A DNA stretch of 43,994 bases from positions 1 to 43,994 of the forward strand of contig JAFRTL010000027.1 in assembly GCA_017427065.1 (NCBI GenBank), written 5' to 3'. Of the stretch, positions 1-8,166 are shown piece after piece. Position 1 is the first letter of the stretch. Each line of letters starts with the position of its first letter. The translations under genes and the position numbers were made by a program. This DNA is from Bacteroidaceae bacterium (GTDB lineage Bacteria; Bacteroidota; Bacteroidia; Bacteroidales; Bacteroidaceae). The notes beneath the pieces were generated by a model. That model ran no database searches, was not told where the DNA came from, and saw only the letters and a list, made by a program, of their open reading frames with translations.

Positions 1-8
1 TATAATGC

Positions 9-41
9 AAAAAGGCTGCGCTAGTCATTGACTGCGCAGCC
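9..41 (-). terminator. Rho-independent terminator closing the leftmost minus-strand operon
   Basis: On the minus strand an 8-bp stem GGCTGCGC/GCGCAGCC, extended inward by AGTC/GACT, is followed by TTTTTGC. It lies about 30 bp beyond the stop codon of the oxidoreductase gene ending at 70. Confidence 0.8.
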
Positions 42-76
42 TTAATGTTTAATGTTTAATGTTTAATGTTCACTGT
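42..76. repeat. 7-bp tandem repeat (TTAATGT)
   Basis: Four perfect copies of TTAATGT (42-69) and one degenerate copy sit between the stop codon of the oxidoreductase gene and its terminator. The last, degenerate copy runs into the final codons of the gene. Confidence 0.85.
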
Positions 77-1092
77 TTAACGTCTGCTGGATATACCACT
101 CCAAGCTGCCTTCGCACCTCATCGATAATCTGTAAGGTGGTGAGGGAAGCGAAATGGGTATTGATGGTACTCTCACGCTTGCCAGCAAGGACGAGGTTGA
201 TGAACTCCTCAATCTCGTAGTAATACTCATCATGCAGCAAAGGAACGCTGAGATCTTCACGTACAGCTTCTGGTCCCCTACCCGACATGGCTGCCTGACG
301 AGGCAGATAGGTGACTTGGTGAGCCACATGGATCTGGTCTATCAGCAGGTTGCCATCCTCCCCTTCTATCTCTGTGGGAAGATTGGAATTAGCTATCTTG
401 GAATAGAGGACTGTTGCATTCAGCCCATCGTACTCCAGATTGACAGCACCTTGACCATCGACACCTGTAAAGAGTTTCACACCATGAGCATTCACAGCTT
501 TTGGAGCCCCAAAGAGTACCACCATCGGATAAATAGTATAAATACCAATGTCCATCATAGCACCATTTGACAGTTCTGGCTTGAAGGCATTGAGTACCAC
601 CCCTTCCTTGAGTTTGTCATATCTGGAAGAATACTGGCAGTAGCTGGCAAAATATCTTCGCAGAGTACCAAGCTTAGGGAGATGCTCCATCACCACACGG
701 AAATTGGGATTCAGCGTGCTGATCATAGCCTCCATCAAGGTGACACCATACTTCTTTGAAACCTCTATCATAGCCTGTGCTTCACGAGCATTGCTGGCCA
801 AAGGTTTCTCGCAAAGCACATGCTTGCCATGACTCATACAAAGAATGGCTTGCTCTGCATGCTTGAAATTAGGGGAAGCAATATACACCGCATCGATCAA
901 CGGACTGGATGCCATCTGCTCCAGGTCTGTGAAGGTGTGAGGGATGCCATGCTTCAGCGCAAACTCGTCCGCCTTCTCCTGAGTTCGTGAATATATTGCA
1001 ACAGCCTCATAACGAGGATCCTGACGGGCCCCAGTAAGTACCCATTCTGATATTTTACTTGTTCCAATGATTCCAAATCTAACTTTCTCCAT
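70..1092 (-). CDS. Gfo/Idh/MocA family oxidoreductase (cytoplasmic)
   Basis: NAD(P)-dependent sugar or sugar-acid dehydrogenase of the Gfo/Idh/MocA family; the substrate cannot be read from the sequence. The 340-residue protein has no signal peptide. It opens with a Rossmann nucleotide-binding segment (GIIGTSKIS, about residues 8-16) and carries the family EKP motif (HVLCEKPLASN, near residue 96) whose lysine is catalytic in characterised members. The length is normal for the family. It is the last gene of a four-gene minus-strand operon, starting 1 bp after the stop of the yccF gene. Its 3' end abuts a 7-bp tandem repeat. The family assignment is firm; the specific reaction is unknown. Confidence 0.92.
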   Translation of the reverse strand: MEKVRFGIIGTSKISEWVLTGARQDPRYEAVAIYSRTQEKADEFALKHGIPHTFTDLEQMASSPLIDAVYIASPNFKHAEQAILCMSHGKHVLCEKPLASNAREAQAMIEVSKKYGVTLMEAMISTLNPNFRVVMEHLPKLGTLRRYFASYCQYSSRYDKLKEGVVLNAFKPELSNGAMMDIGIYTIYPMVVLFGAPKAVNAHGVKLFTGVDGQGAVNLEYDGLNATVLYSKIANSNLPTEIEGEDGNLLIDQIHVAHQVTYLPRQAAMSGRGPEAVREDLSVPLLHDEYYYEIEEFINLVLAGKRESTINTHFASLTTLQIIDEVRRQLGVVYPADVKQ

Positions 1093-1093
1093 A

Positions 1094-1468
1094 TTATACA
1101 GTTATAATTTCTCTGCCAAAAGGATGTAAGGCTAAGCCTGCCAACTTAAAGTGCTGGTTGCCAAAAGGAATGCCAAGGATAGTGATATAGAGCAGCAGTC
1201 CAAAAAGGATATGGATGAGCCAAATCCAGATACCTGCCACTAAAAACCATATCACGTTCATAATAGTGTTGAGACAACCCCATGAATTATCTACCTTGAC
1301 TACCTTAGAGCCAAATGGCCAAAGCATCAGCACACCAAGCTTCAGAGTCTGCAAGCCAAAGGGGATGCCAACAAAGGTAATCATCAGCACCAAGCTCCCT
1401 ACCAGATATCCAATGGCAGATTCGAAACCACCAAAGATGAGCCAAATGATGTTTCCTATAAACTTCAT
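1094..1468 (-). CDS. YccF domain-containing inner membrane protein
   Basis: Small (124 residues) integral membrane protein made of two YccF (DUF307) repeats, at about residues 1-52 and 62-118. Each has the form N-I-W-hydrophobic stretch-G-I-P-F-G-x-(Q)-x-x-K-L and ends in P-F-G (WPFGSKVV and HPFGREI). The family is widespread and has no established function. It is packed between the oxidoreductase (1 bp gap) and the secreted hydrolase (6 bp gap), so it is co-transcribed with them, but the context does not suggest a shared pathway. The identification rests on the duplicated GIPFG motifs and is reliable. Confidence 0.9.
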   Translation of the reverse strand: MKFIGNIIWLIFGGFESAIGYLVGSLVLMITFVGIPFGLQTLKLGVLMLWPFGSKVVKVDNSWGCLNTIMNVIWFLVAGIWIWLIHILFGLLLYITILGIPFGNQHFKLAGLALHPFGREIITV

Positions 1469-1474
1469 ATCTAC

Positions 1475-3148
1475 TTAAGGTGTATAAATCAGTTTCTTGG
1501 TCTGCAAGTCGCGTGAGAAGTGCTTGAAGTGATCCCACATCATCTGTGCTGCAGGATAGAAGTTCCAATGTCCATAATTCATCACTGCCACCAGCTTCAA
1601 CAGAGGCACATTACCCTTGCGGAGTGTGCCCACCTGCACAGTAATACCCTTGTTGGTCTCTATCACCTGACGCTCGATGTTAGGCTGTCCAAAAGCAGGA
1701 TCAGCAGCGAAATCATATTCTTCCACCACATTCATACCATTCATAATTTCATAAACCTTCCAAGCATTAGTGATGCCATTGCCTTTCCAAGTGTCTGGTC
1801 TCGGATAGCGGATCACCATATCATCAGTACCACTAACACTCACATAAGCTACCTCTACTGCACCACTCTTCTGGATGGCTTCACTCATCACACCATCACT
1901 TCCAAATGGATTGGCAGAGCCAGCAAACAAGCCACCACTCATGGCACCCACAGCTGCGAAGATATGCGATTTCTTCACACCTATGGCAGAAGAAGTCATA
2001 GAACCAGCCGACAATCCTTCAGTATAGACGCGTGAAGGATCCAGCTGCGGATACTTGCGAAGCAGCATTTCTACAGTGGTCTCTATACCATCGTGTCCCA
2101 TAGCATCAAAACCTGGCTTACCTTGCCACTCCAGCTCTGCCACGAAGAATTTCTCTTTGGCTGCCAGTTCTATCCAACCAGAAGTCTCTGCCTGGGTACG
2201 TGGGTCGTTACCATTGCCATGCAGCAGAAGCACCAGAGGCACACTCTTAGGACGTACGCTCATGCCATCTGGTATGTACTCAAACCACAGATATTTGGTA
2301 GGCAGGTAACTCTGGATAGGCTGCACTACACAGTTGCGCTTCACACCCCACTCTTCCAAGTTCATCCAAGGTTCCAACTCGTAAGGACCATTCTCTCCGA
2401 ACTTCTGTCCCTCATAGAAGGTATGATACTTGTTGTTGAAGCGATAGTTCTTGCTAAGCAGTTCTTTCCAAGCATCGTTGAAAATCTCAGCCAGCGTCTG
2501 TCCGTTAGCCTCACTGATCACCACACGCAGCAAAGGTTCTGCTGCATTGGTATAGATCTGCATGTGTGCATCCTTACCAGTACGTGTAGCTTGATTGGCT
2601 GCAATGTAAGGCTTCGCCACATTAGCAGCGCCCTTACCCACGATAAAGGCAGGAACAGGCACACTGCCCGTCTTCAGCACCTTGCCAGCCTTGCCATCGA
2701 TACTTACGATGCCAGCTATCTCACCTGCGATAGGTGCGATGTTTTGGTTGACAAAAGTAGCACCATTGCCAATACCGATCACCTTGAGGTTGGAAATCAC
2801 ACGCATCTCATCAATCAACGCTTTGTAAGCATCCACATCCACCTTGGCATCATAGCCCTTAGCACCAGGATTAAAGATACTCACACCTGCAGCAAAACTC
2901 TGTTTGTCGATGCCCAGTTCTTTCACCAACGCAGCAGCCTGAGCCTCATTCAGCGCCTGATTAGGGAAGATGAGGTAGGATGGTGTGAAACTGCTGAAAC
3001 GGGCATCCAAATTGGTAGTATCAAGAGGTACCTGCGGAGCTCGATAGGATAAAACTCGCGCATTGTTGCGCATAGGAGTGAAATTCACTTGTGCCTGCAA
3101 TGCAACAGCACAGATCAGGGCAACAAGAGTAAAAAATGTCTTTCTCAT
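1475..3148 (-). CDS. Secreted alpha/beta-hydrolase (PHB-depolymerase/esterase-like)
   Basis: A 557-residue exported esterase or peptidase-like hydrolase. A classical signal peptide (MRKTFFTLVALICAVALQAQ) predicts export to the periplasm. The C-terminal half is the catalytic alpha/beta-hydrolase domain: the LLLHGNG oxyanion segment is at about 307-313, and the nucleophile elbow G-L-S-A-G places the serine at residue 380. A likely catalytic histidine lies in MNYGHWNF near the C-terminus. The N-terminal 300 residues look like a second, degenerate hydrolase-like or accessory domain without the elbow motif. The substrate is unknown; polyhydroxybutyrate is unlikely in this organism, and a carbohydrate ester or peptide is more plausible. 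It is the second gene of the minus-strand operon. Confidence 0.82.
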   Translation of the reverse strand: MRKTFFTLVALICAVALQAQVNFTPMRNNARVLSYRAPQVPLDTTNLDARFSSFTPSYLIFPNQALNEAQAAALVKELGIDKQSFAAGVSIFNPGAKGYDAKVDVDAYKALIDEMRVISNLKVIGIGNGATFVNQNIAPIAGEIAGIVSIDGKAGKVLKTGSVPVPAFIVGKGAANVAKPYIAANQATRTGKDAHMQIYTNAAEPLLRVVISEANGQTLAEIFNDAWKELLSKNYRFNNKYHTFYEGQKFGENGPYELEPWMNLEEWGVKRNCVVQPIQSYLPTKYLWFEYIPDGMSVRPKSVPLVLLLHGNGNDPRTQAETSGWIELAAKEKFFVAELEWQGKPGFDAMGHDGIETTVEMLLRKYPQLDPSRVYTEGLSAGSMTSSAIGVKKSHIFAAVGAMSGGLFAGSANPFGSDGVMSEAIQKSGAVEVAYVSVSGTDDMVIRYPRPDTWKGNGITNAWKVYEIMNGMNVVEEYDFAADPAFGQPNIERQVIETNKGITVQVGTLRKGNVPLLKLVAVMNYGHWNFYPAAQMMWDHFKHFSRDLQTKKLIYTP

Positions 3149-3150
3149 AT

Positions 3151-3552
3151 TTATTCGTTTTTCATTATATATTGTTTACAAATGGAATAGGCAGCGATAA
3201 AGAGGATAACTACCATCACAATCCATGCAGACCAACGTATCATAGGCTCTGCTTCTTCAAAGAAGTACATATAACCAATCATAAGCAAAAACGAGATTAC
3301 AAAGAGAGTTATATATCCTATTATTCTACGATTCTGGTCAACATTCGTACGATTCACATCTCCAATGAATTTATACAACAAAAAAGATTGGAAAAAGCAA
3401 AAGGCAGAAAGCCCGATAAATGCAATAAAAAACCAGATACCCATTCCTTCCATCTCATGCACGAAAGTGAAAATAGGAACGTAAGTCATTGGTATCGACA
3501 TAGATGCTGCCAGACTATCATTAAACTTTCTAAAACGTTCTTTATCTCTCAT
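3151..3552 (-). CDS. Small membrane protein of unknown function
   Basis: A 133-residue protein not assigned to a named family. Three predicted membrane segments lie at about 38-60, 78-98 and 107-126. The first 35 residues are hydrophilic (MRDKERFRKFNDS...) and a short basic tail (KQYIMKNE) follows. It is the first gene of the four-gene operon. A textbook Bacteroidota promoter (TTG, 19 bp, TATATTTG on the minus strand) lies 26 bp before the start codon, which supports both the start and the reality of the gene. The hydrolase gene starts 2 bp after its stop codon. Confidence 0.75.
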   Translation of the reverse strand: MRDKERFRKFNDSLAASMSIPMTYVPIFTFVHEMEGMGIWFFIAFIGLSAFCFFQSFLLYKFIGDVNRTNVDQNRRIIGYITLFVISFLLMIGYMYFFEEAEPMIRWSAWIVMVVILFIAAYSICKQYIMKNE

Positions 3553-3577
3553 AACAGTTATAGCTGTTTATTCTTTG

Positions 3578-3607
3578 CAAATATAACTATTCTCCTCGAA
3601 AAAGCAA
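3578..3607 (-). promoter_or_regulatory. Bacteroidota-type promoter for the 3552-70 operon
   Basis: Minus strand: TTG (complement of 3605-3607), a 19-bp spacer, then TATATTTG (complement of 3578-3585). This matches the -33/-7 consensus of the Bacteroidota primary sigma factor. Confidence 0.75.
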
Positions 3608-3657
3608 TATTTCTAAAAAAATATCAAAGCAAGTGCTACGATTCTAGTTTTATTTAT

Positions 3658-3665
3658 TACCTTTG
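3658..3665 (+). promoter_or_regulatory. -7 promoter element of the tRNA-Gly gene
   Basis: TACCTTTG matches the TAnnTTTG consensus and lies 21 bp before the tRNA. No good -33 TTG is visible at the usual distance. Confidence 0.6.
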
Positions 3666-3686
3666 TGCCGCTAAATGAAAAAGCAT

Positions 3687-3759
3687 GCGGTAATAGCTCA
3701 GTTGGTAGAGCATTGGCTTCCCAAGCCGAGGGTCGCGAGTTCGAGTCTCGTTTACCGCT
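3687..3759 (+). tRNA. tRNA-Gly (anticodon CCC)
   Basis: A complete 73-nt cloverleaf. Acceptor arms GCGGTAA/TTACCGC pair over 7 bp; the D stem is GCTC/GAGC; the anticodon stem is TTGGC/GCCGA with loop TTCCCAA, giving anticodon CCC; the T arm contains TTCGAGT. The discriminator base is T and CCA is not encoded. It has its own promoter element upstream and a strong terminator 10 nt downstream, so it is a single-gene transcript. Confidence 0.96.
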
Positions 3760-3768
3760 CAAACATCT

Positions 3769-3802
3769 GCCCTCCTTATTGTCGGAGGGCATTTTCTTTT
3801 TA
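3769..3802 (+). terminator. Terminator of tRNA-Gly
   Basis: A 7-bp perfect stem GCCCTCC/GGAGGGC with an 8-nt loop, followed by ATTTTCTTTTT. Confidence 0.85.
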
Positions 3803-3831
3803 CATACACATCATTCTAAAAATAAAATAGT

Positions 3832-3839
3832 TATCTTTG
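3832..3839 (+). promoter_or_regulatory. -7 promoter element of the cob operon
   Basis: TATCTTTG matches TAnnTTTG and lies 21 bp before the cobU start codon. The leader is therefore very short and leaves no room for a cobalamin riboswitch. Confidence 0.6.
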
Positions 3840-3860
3840 CGCCAATAAATTGAAAAAGTC

Positions 3861-4373
3861 ATGCGGAAAATCATTATCATCACTGGCGGAGCACGTTCTG
3901 GAAAGAGTACCTATGCGGAGCAATTGGCTTTGCAGTACTCGCCTAACCCCATCTATATGGCAACAGCACGTGTATGGGATGATGAATTTGCTGAGCGTGT
4001 ACGAATGCATAAAGAGCGTAGAGGTCCAGAATGGACCAACATCGAAGAGCAGAAGTTCCTAAGTCGACATGATGTGAATGGTAGGACGGTATTGATAGAC
4101 TGCATCACCATGTGGTGTAATAATTTCTTCTTCGACCTAAAGGACGAGGTGGACACCACGCTGGAAGCTCTGGAAGCAGAATTCGACAAATTTACCGCAC
4201 AGGAGGCCACCTTCATCTTCGTGACCAACGAGATAGGTATGGGAGGTGTGAGCATGAATGAAGTAACCCGAAAATTTACTGACCTGCAGGGATGGTTCAA
4301 CCAATATGCGACTTCCAAAGCCGATGAAGTGGTATTGATGGTCAGTGGTATACCTGTAAAAATAAAAGGATAA
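3861..4373 (+). CDS. cobU: Adenosylcobinamide kinase / adenosylcobinamide-phosphate guanylyltransferase
   Basis: Bifunctional CobU/CobP enzyme. It phosphorylates adenosylcobinamide and attaches GMP, activating the corrinoid for lower-ligand addition. The protein is 170 residues, normal for the family, with a P-loop GGARSGKS at residues 9-16 and the family segment LIDCITMWCNNFF in the middle. FVTNEIGMGGVS near residue 120 corresponds to the conserved VTNEVG(M/S)G motif. It is the first gene of cobU-cobT-cobS-cobC; cobT begins 4 bp after its stop. The enzyme acts in the cytosol for corrinoid salvage as well as de novo synthesis; no early corrin-ring genes are in the window. Confidence 0.95.
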   Translation: MRKIIIITGGARSGKSTYAEQLALQYSPNPIYMATARVWDDEFAERVRMHKERRGPEWTNIEEQKFLSRHDVNGRTVLIDCITMWCNNFFFDLKDEVDTTLEALEAEFDKFTAQEATFIFVTNEIGMGGVSMNEVTRKFTDLQGWFNQYATSKADEVVLMVSGIPVKIKG

Positions 4374-4377
4374 GAAG

Positions 4378-5418
4378 ATGGTAAGATCATTTCAAATAGA
4401 AGCCCCTAACGAGCAAATTAAACCTCTGATAATAGACAAGATAGACAATCTTACTAAACCAAAAGGTTCACTAGGAACCTTGGAGGAAATTGCCCTTCAA
4501 GTGGCTCTGATACAGCAGACATTGGAGCCTGAACTGAGGAAGCCTCAGAACATTCTCTTCGCTGCAGATCATGGCATCTTGGAGGAGGGAGTGAGCCCTA
4601 CCCCACGTGAGGTAACTTGGCAACAGGTACTGCACTATACACGTGGTGGAGCTGGTGTGAATGTATTCTGTGAGCAGCACGGCTTTGGTTTGAAGGTGGT
4701 GGATGCAGGCGTGGACTATGACTTTCAAGGTCACCCTGGCGTGATAGATATGAAGGTACGCCGTGGCACACGCAACTTCCTTTATGAAGCAGCCATGACG
4801 CGAGAGGAACTGGAACGATGTATGGAAAGAGGTGCAGAGATAGTGTGTCAATGCATTGATGAAGGTAGTAATGTACTGAGCTTTGGAGAGATGGGGGCAG
4901 GTAATACTTCTGCTGCCTCCCTCTGGATGCACCTGTTTACAGGTATCCCTTTAGAGAAATGTGTGGGTGCTGGTAGCGGACTGAATAAAGTTGGTGTACA
5001 GCATAAATTAGAGGTTCTTCAACAAGCATTGAACAATTATAAAGGAAATGGTTCGGTACTGGACATCATGGCTTACTTCGGTGGTTACGAACTGGTGATG
5101 GCCGTAGGAGCTATGTTGCAGGCAGCAGAGAAACACCTTATTATATTGGTAGACGGTTTTCTGATGACAGCCTGCATGTTAGCTGCCTCAAAGCTCTATC
5201 CACATGTAACCGATTATGCCATCTATGGTCATTGCGGGGATGAGAGCGGACATAGGATGATGCTTGATGCGCTTGGTGCCAAACCTTTGTTGAGCTTAGG
5301 TATGAGATTGGGCGAAGGCACTGGTGCCATTGTGGCCTATCCTATACTACAATCAGCTCTCTGCATGCTGAATGGCATGGAAAGTTTTAAAAAGACGGAG
5401 GTAACGAAATACTTTTAA
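4378..5418 (+). CDS. cobT: Nicotinate-nucleotide:dimethylbenzimidazole phosphoribosyltransferase
   Basis: Transfers phosphoribose from nicotinate mononucleotide to a lower-ligand base (5,6-dimethylbenzimidazole or another benzimidazole or purine), giving alpha-ribazole phosphate. The protein is 346 residues, typical for CobT. Visible motifs are the N-terminal KPKGSLG(T)LE loop, FAADHG (about 61-66), FGEMGAGNTSAA in the middle and GEGTGA near the end. In the last, Glu313 matches the catalytic base of characterised CobT. It is in the same transcript as cobU (4-bp gap) and cobS. The preferred lower-ligand base cannot be read from the sequence. Confidence 0.96.
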   Translation: MVRSFQIEAPNEQIKPLIIDKIDNLTKPKGSLGTLEEIALQVALIQQTLEPELRKPQNILFAADHGILEEGVSPTPREVTWQQVLHYTRGGAGVNVFCEQHGFGLKVVDAGVDYDFQGHPGVIDMKVRRGTRNFLYEAAMTREELERCMERGAEIVCQCIDEGSNVLSFGEMGAGNTSAASLWMHLFTGIPLEKCVGAGSGLNKVGVQHKLEVLQQALNNYKGNGSVLDIMAYFGGYELVMAVGAMLQAAEKHLIILVDGFLMTACMLAASKLYPHVTDYAIYGHCGDESGHRMMLDALGAKPLLSLGMRLGEGTGAIVAYPILQSALCMLNGMESFKKTEVTKYF

Positions 5419-5468
5419 CATTATTAATTGAAGATTGAGAATTGAAACTTGAGGATTATACCATCTAT

Positions 5469-6221
5469 ATGAAGCGGGGATTAGCAGCATTGATGTTTTT
5501 TACCCGACTGCCTTTCTGGCGTATAACTAACGTGCCTGCTGAGCATTTCAAGCGTGTGGTTCCATTATGGCCACTGGCCGGATGGCTCACTGGGGGCATC
5601 ATGACAGGTGTATTATGGATAGGTGCCCAATTCTTTCCTGTGGCTGTGGCGTGGATCCTGGCCATCATCAGCAGATTATTGGTGACAGGTTGTCTGCATG
5701 AAGACGGACTGGCCGATTTCTGCGATGGGTTCGGAGGCGGAACCACGCGTGAAAAGGTACTCAGCATCATGAAAGATTCGTACATCGGAACCTATGGAGT
5801 GATCGGACTGATAGTCTATTTCCTGCTTTTCACTCAGGCTCCTGCCATCAGACTGCCTATCCTGATCAAGATAGTTATAGTAGGTGATGCGTGGAGCAAG
5901 ATGTGTGCAGCGCATATCATCAACTTTCTACCCTACTGCCGAAACGCTGAAGAAGCCAAAATCCATACCATCTATGAACGCATGACATCGAAGGAATGGG
6001 GAGCTTGCATTGTATTTGGACTCCTTCCAGCAGTACTGTTCCTGCCTTATGAATTATACCCTGCCCTATTGGCCCCCATGGCTGTCACTACCCTGCTGAT
6101 ACTGCTGATGAAGCGTCGTATCGGTGGCTATACTGGTGACTGCTGTGGTGCAACTTTCCTGATGAGCGAGTTGAGTTTCTACCTCGTCAGTCTGGCAATA
6201 GTGTATAATTATTACTTATAA
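5469..6221 (+). CDS. cobS: Adenosylcobinamide-GDP ribazoletransferase (cobalamin synthase)
   Basis: Inner-membrane enzyme that joins adenosylcobinamide-GDP to alpha-ribazole (phosphate), the last condensation of cobalamin assembly. I place the start at the ATG at 5469, giving 250 residues (family about 250) and the usual beginning MKRGLAALMFFTRLPFWR. A TTG codon at 5442 would add nine non-conserved residues. The conserved acidic motif DGLADFCDGFGGG and the following KDSYIGTYG segment are intact, and about six to seven hydrophobic membrane segments follow. It lies 50 bp after cobT and 19 bp before cobC. Confidence 0.94.
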   Translation: MKRGLAALMFFTRLPFWRITNVPAEHFKRVVPLWPLAGWLTGGIMTGVLWIGAQFFPVAVAWILAIISRLLVTGCLHEDGLADFCDGFGGGTTREKVLSIMKDSYIGTYGVIGLIVYFLLFTQAPAIRLPILIKIVIVGDAWSKMCAAHIINFLPYCRNAEEAKIHTIYERMTSKEWGACIVFGLLPAVLFLPYELYPALLAPMAVTTLLILLMKRRIGGYTGDCCGATFLMSELSFYLVSLAIVYNYYL

Positions 6222-6240
6222 TCCATGAATAATTAATCCT

Positions 6241-6777
6241 ATGGAAATCGTACTCATCAGACATACTTCAGTGGACGTTCCCCAGGGCATATGTTACGGA
6301 CAGACTGACGTTCCTGTGAAAGCCACCTTTGAACAGGAAGCTGCTGCAACTAAAGCCAATCTACAAGCCTATGAGCCTTTCGACAAGGTGTTTTGCAGTC
6401 CACTGACCCGATGTGTGAAGTTGGCCACCTATTGTGGTTATGCCGATGCTCAACGCGATGACCGCATCAAGGAAATCAACTTTGGAGAATGGGAGATGAA
6501 ACCTTTCGACGTCATCAACGACCCTCGTATGCAGGAGTGGTTTGATGACTACCTGCATGTAGCTCCCACAGGAGGAGAGTCGTTCTTAGAGCAATATCAG
6601 CGTGTAGCAGCTTTCCTAGACGAATTGAGGAAGAAACCCTACGGCCGTGTGGCTGTTTTTGCACATGGTGGTGTGCTGCTCTGTGCTCAGATCTATGCTG
6701 GGATGGTCAAGCTTGAGGAAGCTTTCAACGCACTCACACCGTATGGAGGGATTGTAACATTGAGCATTGAACAATGA
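6241..6777 (+). CDS. cobC: Alpha-ribazole phosphatase (histidine phosphatase family)
   Basis: Removes the phosphate from alpha-ribazole 5'-phosphate (or from the cobalamin phosphate) to complete the nucleotide loop. The 178-residue protein has the phosphoglycerate-mutase-like signature LIRHTS with phospho-acceptor His8. CSPLTRC is at about 52-58, the general-acid region is INFGEWE, and the second catalytic histidine is His142 in FAHGGVL. Assignment to CobC rather than a generic phosphatase rests on its position directly after cobS. Its last codons overlap the start of the next gene by 4 bp (ATGA). Confidence 0.9.
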   Translation: MEIVLIRHTSVDVPQGICYGQTDVPVKATFEQEAAATKANLQAYEPFDKVFCSPLTRCVKLATYCGYADAQRDDRIKEINFGEWEMKPFDVINDPRMQEWFDDYLHVAPTGGESFLEQYQRVAAFLDELRKKPYGRVAVFAHGGVLLCAQIYAGMVKLEEAFNALTPYGGIVTLSIEQ

Positions 6778-8069
6778 ATACAACAAAACGAAATATCAAA
6801 GGTTGGTTGGCACTAAGTCCACTAGCAGTATTTCTCTGCCTCTACTTGGTGACTTCACTGTGGTTGGACGACTTCTACGCAGTTCCTATCACGGTGGCTT
6901 TCCTTGTTTCTTCTATCTATGCCATTGCGGTTACCACCAACCTGCGCCTTACCGACCGCATCCATCAGTTCTCTGCAGGTGCAGCCGACAAGAACATCAT
7001 GCTGATGATCTGGATTTTCATAATGGCTGGAGCTTTTGCTCAGAGTGCCAAAGCGATGGGAGCCATTGATGCCACTGTCAACCTGACACTCTCCATACTG
7101 CCCAGTCAGTTTCTCTTAGGAGGCATCTTTTTGGCAGCGTGCTTCATCTCTGTATCCATAGGAACCAGTGTGGGAACCATCGCGGCGCTTACTCCTGTAG
7201 CCATCGGATTGGCTGAACGCACGGGCATCGACCTCCCTTTCATGGTAGCTGTGGTAGTAGGAGGTTCTTTCTTCGGTGACAATCTCTCATTCATCAGCGA
7301 TACCACGATAGCTGCTACTACTACACAACATTGCCAGATGCGCGACAAGTTCCGTGTGAACATCCTCATCGTACTGCCAGCGGCCTTGATTGTATTAGGC
7401 ATCTATTTCTTCCAAGGACTCTCCCTGAATGCTACGCCTGAGATAGGTGCCATCGAATGGGTAAAGGTCATCCCCTACCTGCTGGTTCTCATCACCGCTC
7501 TGCTGGGCATGAACGTGATGGCGGTACTCCTTCTGGGCCTGTTCTCCACGGGCATCATCGGACTCTGCACAGACATGAGCCTACTAGGTTGGTTTGCTGC
7601 CATGGGCGAAGGCATCCTAGGCATGAGTGAACTGATTATCGTCACCCTGTTGGCTGGTGGTATGCTGGAGCTTATCAGACATAATGGAGGCATCGACTTC
7701 ATCATCGAGAAGCTTACCCGACGTATCAACGGTAAGCGTGGAGCTGAGTTCACCATCGCTGCATTAGTGAGTGTGGCCAACCTCTGCACCGCCAACAATA
7801 CCATTGCCATCCTGACTACCGGGCAGTTGGCAAGGAATATTTCTGAGAAATACGGACTGAATCCCAAACGCGTAGCCAGTATTCTGGACACTTTCTCGTG
7901 TCTGATACAAGGTATTATCCCCTATGGAGCACAGATGCTTATAGCTGCCGGACTGGCTCAAATCTCTCCTGCATCCATCATCGGACACCTCTATTACCCA
8001 CTTTGCATGGGTATTTGTGCCATTCTTGCCATTATTTTCAGGTATCCGCGCAGATTTACCCGACAATAA
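6774..8069 (+). CDS. NhaC-family Na+/H+ antiporter-like transporter
   Basis: A 431-residue polytopic membrane protein of about 10-12 segments. It has the family hallmarks SIGTSVGTIAALTPVA and VVVGGSFFGDNLSFISDTTIAA (NhaC/ArsB-NhaD-type ion transporter signature), with a matching second half including ANNTIAI. The closest functional description is exchange of Na+ for H+ across the inner membrane; related NhaC paralogues also exchange organic acids. It is translationally coupled to cobC (4-bp ATGA overlap) and is the last gene of the cobalamin operon. A role linked to corrinoid metabolism is possible but is only an inference from position. Confidence 0.88.
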   Translation: MNTTKRNIKGWLALSPLAVFLCLYLVTSLWLDDFYAVPITVAFLVSSIYAIAVTTNLRLTDRIHQFSAGAADKNIMLMIWIFIMAGAFAQSAKAMGAIDATVNLTLSILPSQFLLGGIFLAACFISVSIGTSVGTIAALTPVAIGLAERTGIDLPFMVAVVVGGSFFGDNLSFISDTTIAATTTQHCQMRDKFRVNILIVLPAALIVLGIYFFQGLSLNATPEIGAIEWVKVIPYLLVLITALLGMNVMAVLLLGLFSTGIIGLCTDMSLLGWFAAMGEGILGMSELIIVTLLAGGMLELIRHNGGIDFIIEKLTRRINGKRGAEFTIAALVSVANLCTANNTIAILTTGQLARNISEKYGLNPKRVASILDTFSCLIQGIIPYGAQMLIAAGLAQISPASIIGHLYYPLCMGICAILAIIFRYPRRFTRQ

Positions 8070-8070
8070 T

Positions 8071-8101
8071 TTGTTCACCTAAATTTTTATTACTACCTTT
8101 G
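8071..8101 (+). promoter_or_regulatory. Promoter of rpsP
   Basis: TTG at 8071-8073, a 20-bp spacer, then TACCTTTG at 8094-8101. The element starts 1 bp after the antiporter stop codon, giving rpsP a leader of about 55-60 nt. Confidence 0.8.
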
Positions 8102-8166
8102 CGCCCGCTATTATGGATTAGTAGCATCAGTTATCAAATTAATTAACTTAAAACAAATTATTTTAA

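Noticed and set aside
2093-3052. Long plus-strand frame of 319 codons
   Set aside because: It lies wholly antisense to the secreted hydrolase gene, is rich in His, Thr and Ser as expected for an antisense shadow, and has no promoter or motif.
3760-3860. Cobalamin riboswitch before cobU
   Set aside because: The gap holds only the tRNA terminator and a -7 promoter element; there is no B12-box-like sequence and too little space.
5442-5468. TTG start for cobS
   Set aside because: The nine extra residues are not family-like, and the ATG at 5469 gives the typical CobS beginning and length.
6767-7069. Alternative reading frame across the cobC/antiporter junction
   Set aside because: It is a shadow frame of the NhaC-family gene with no family resemblance and overlaps two well-supported genes.
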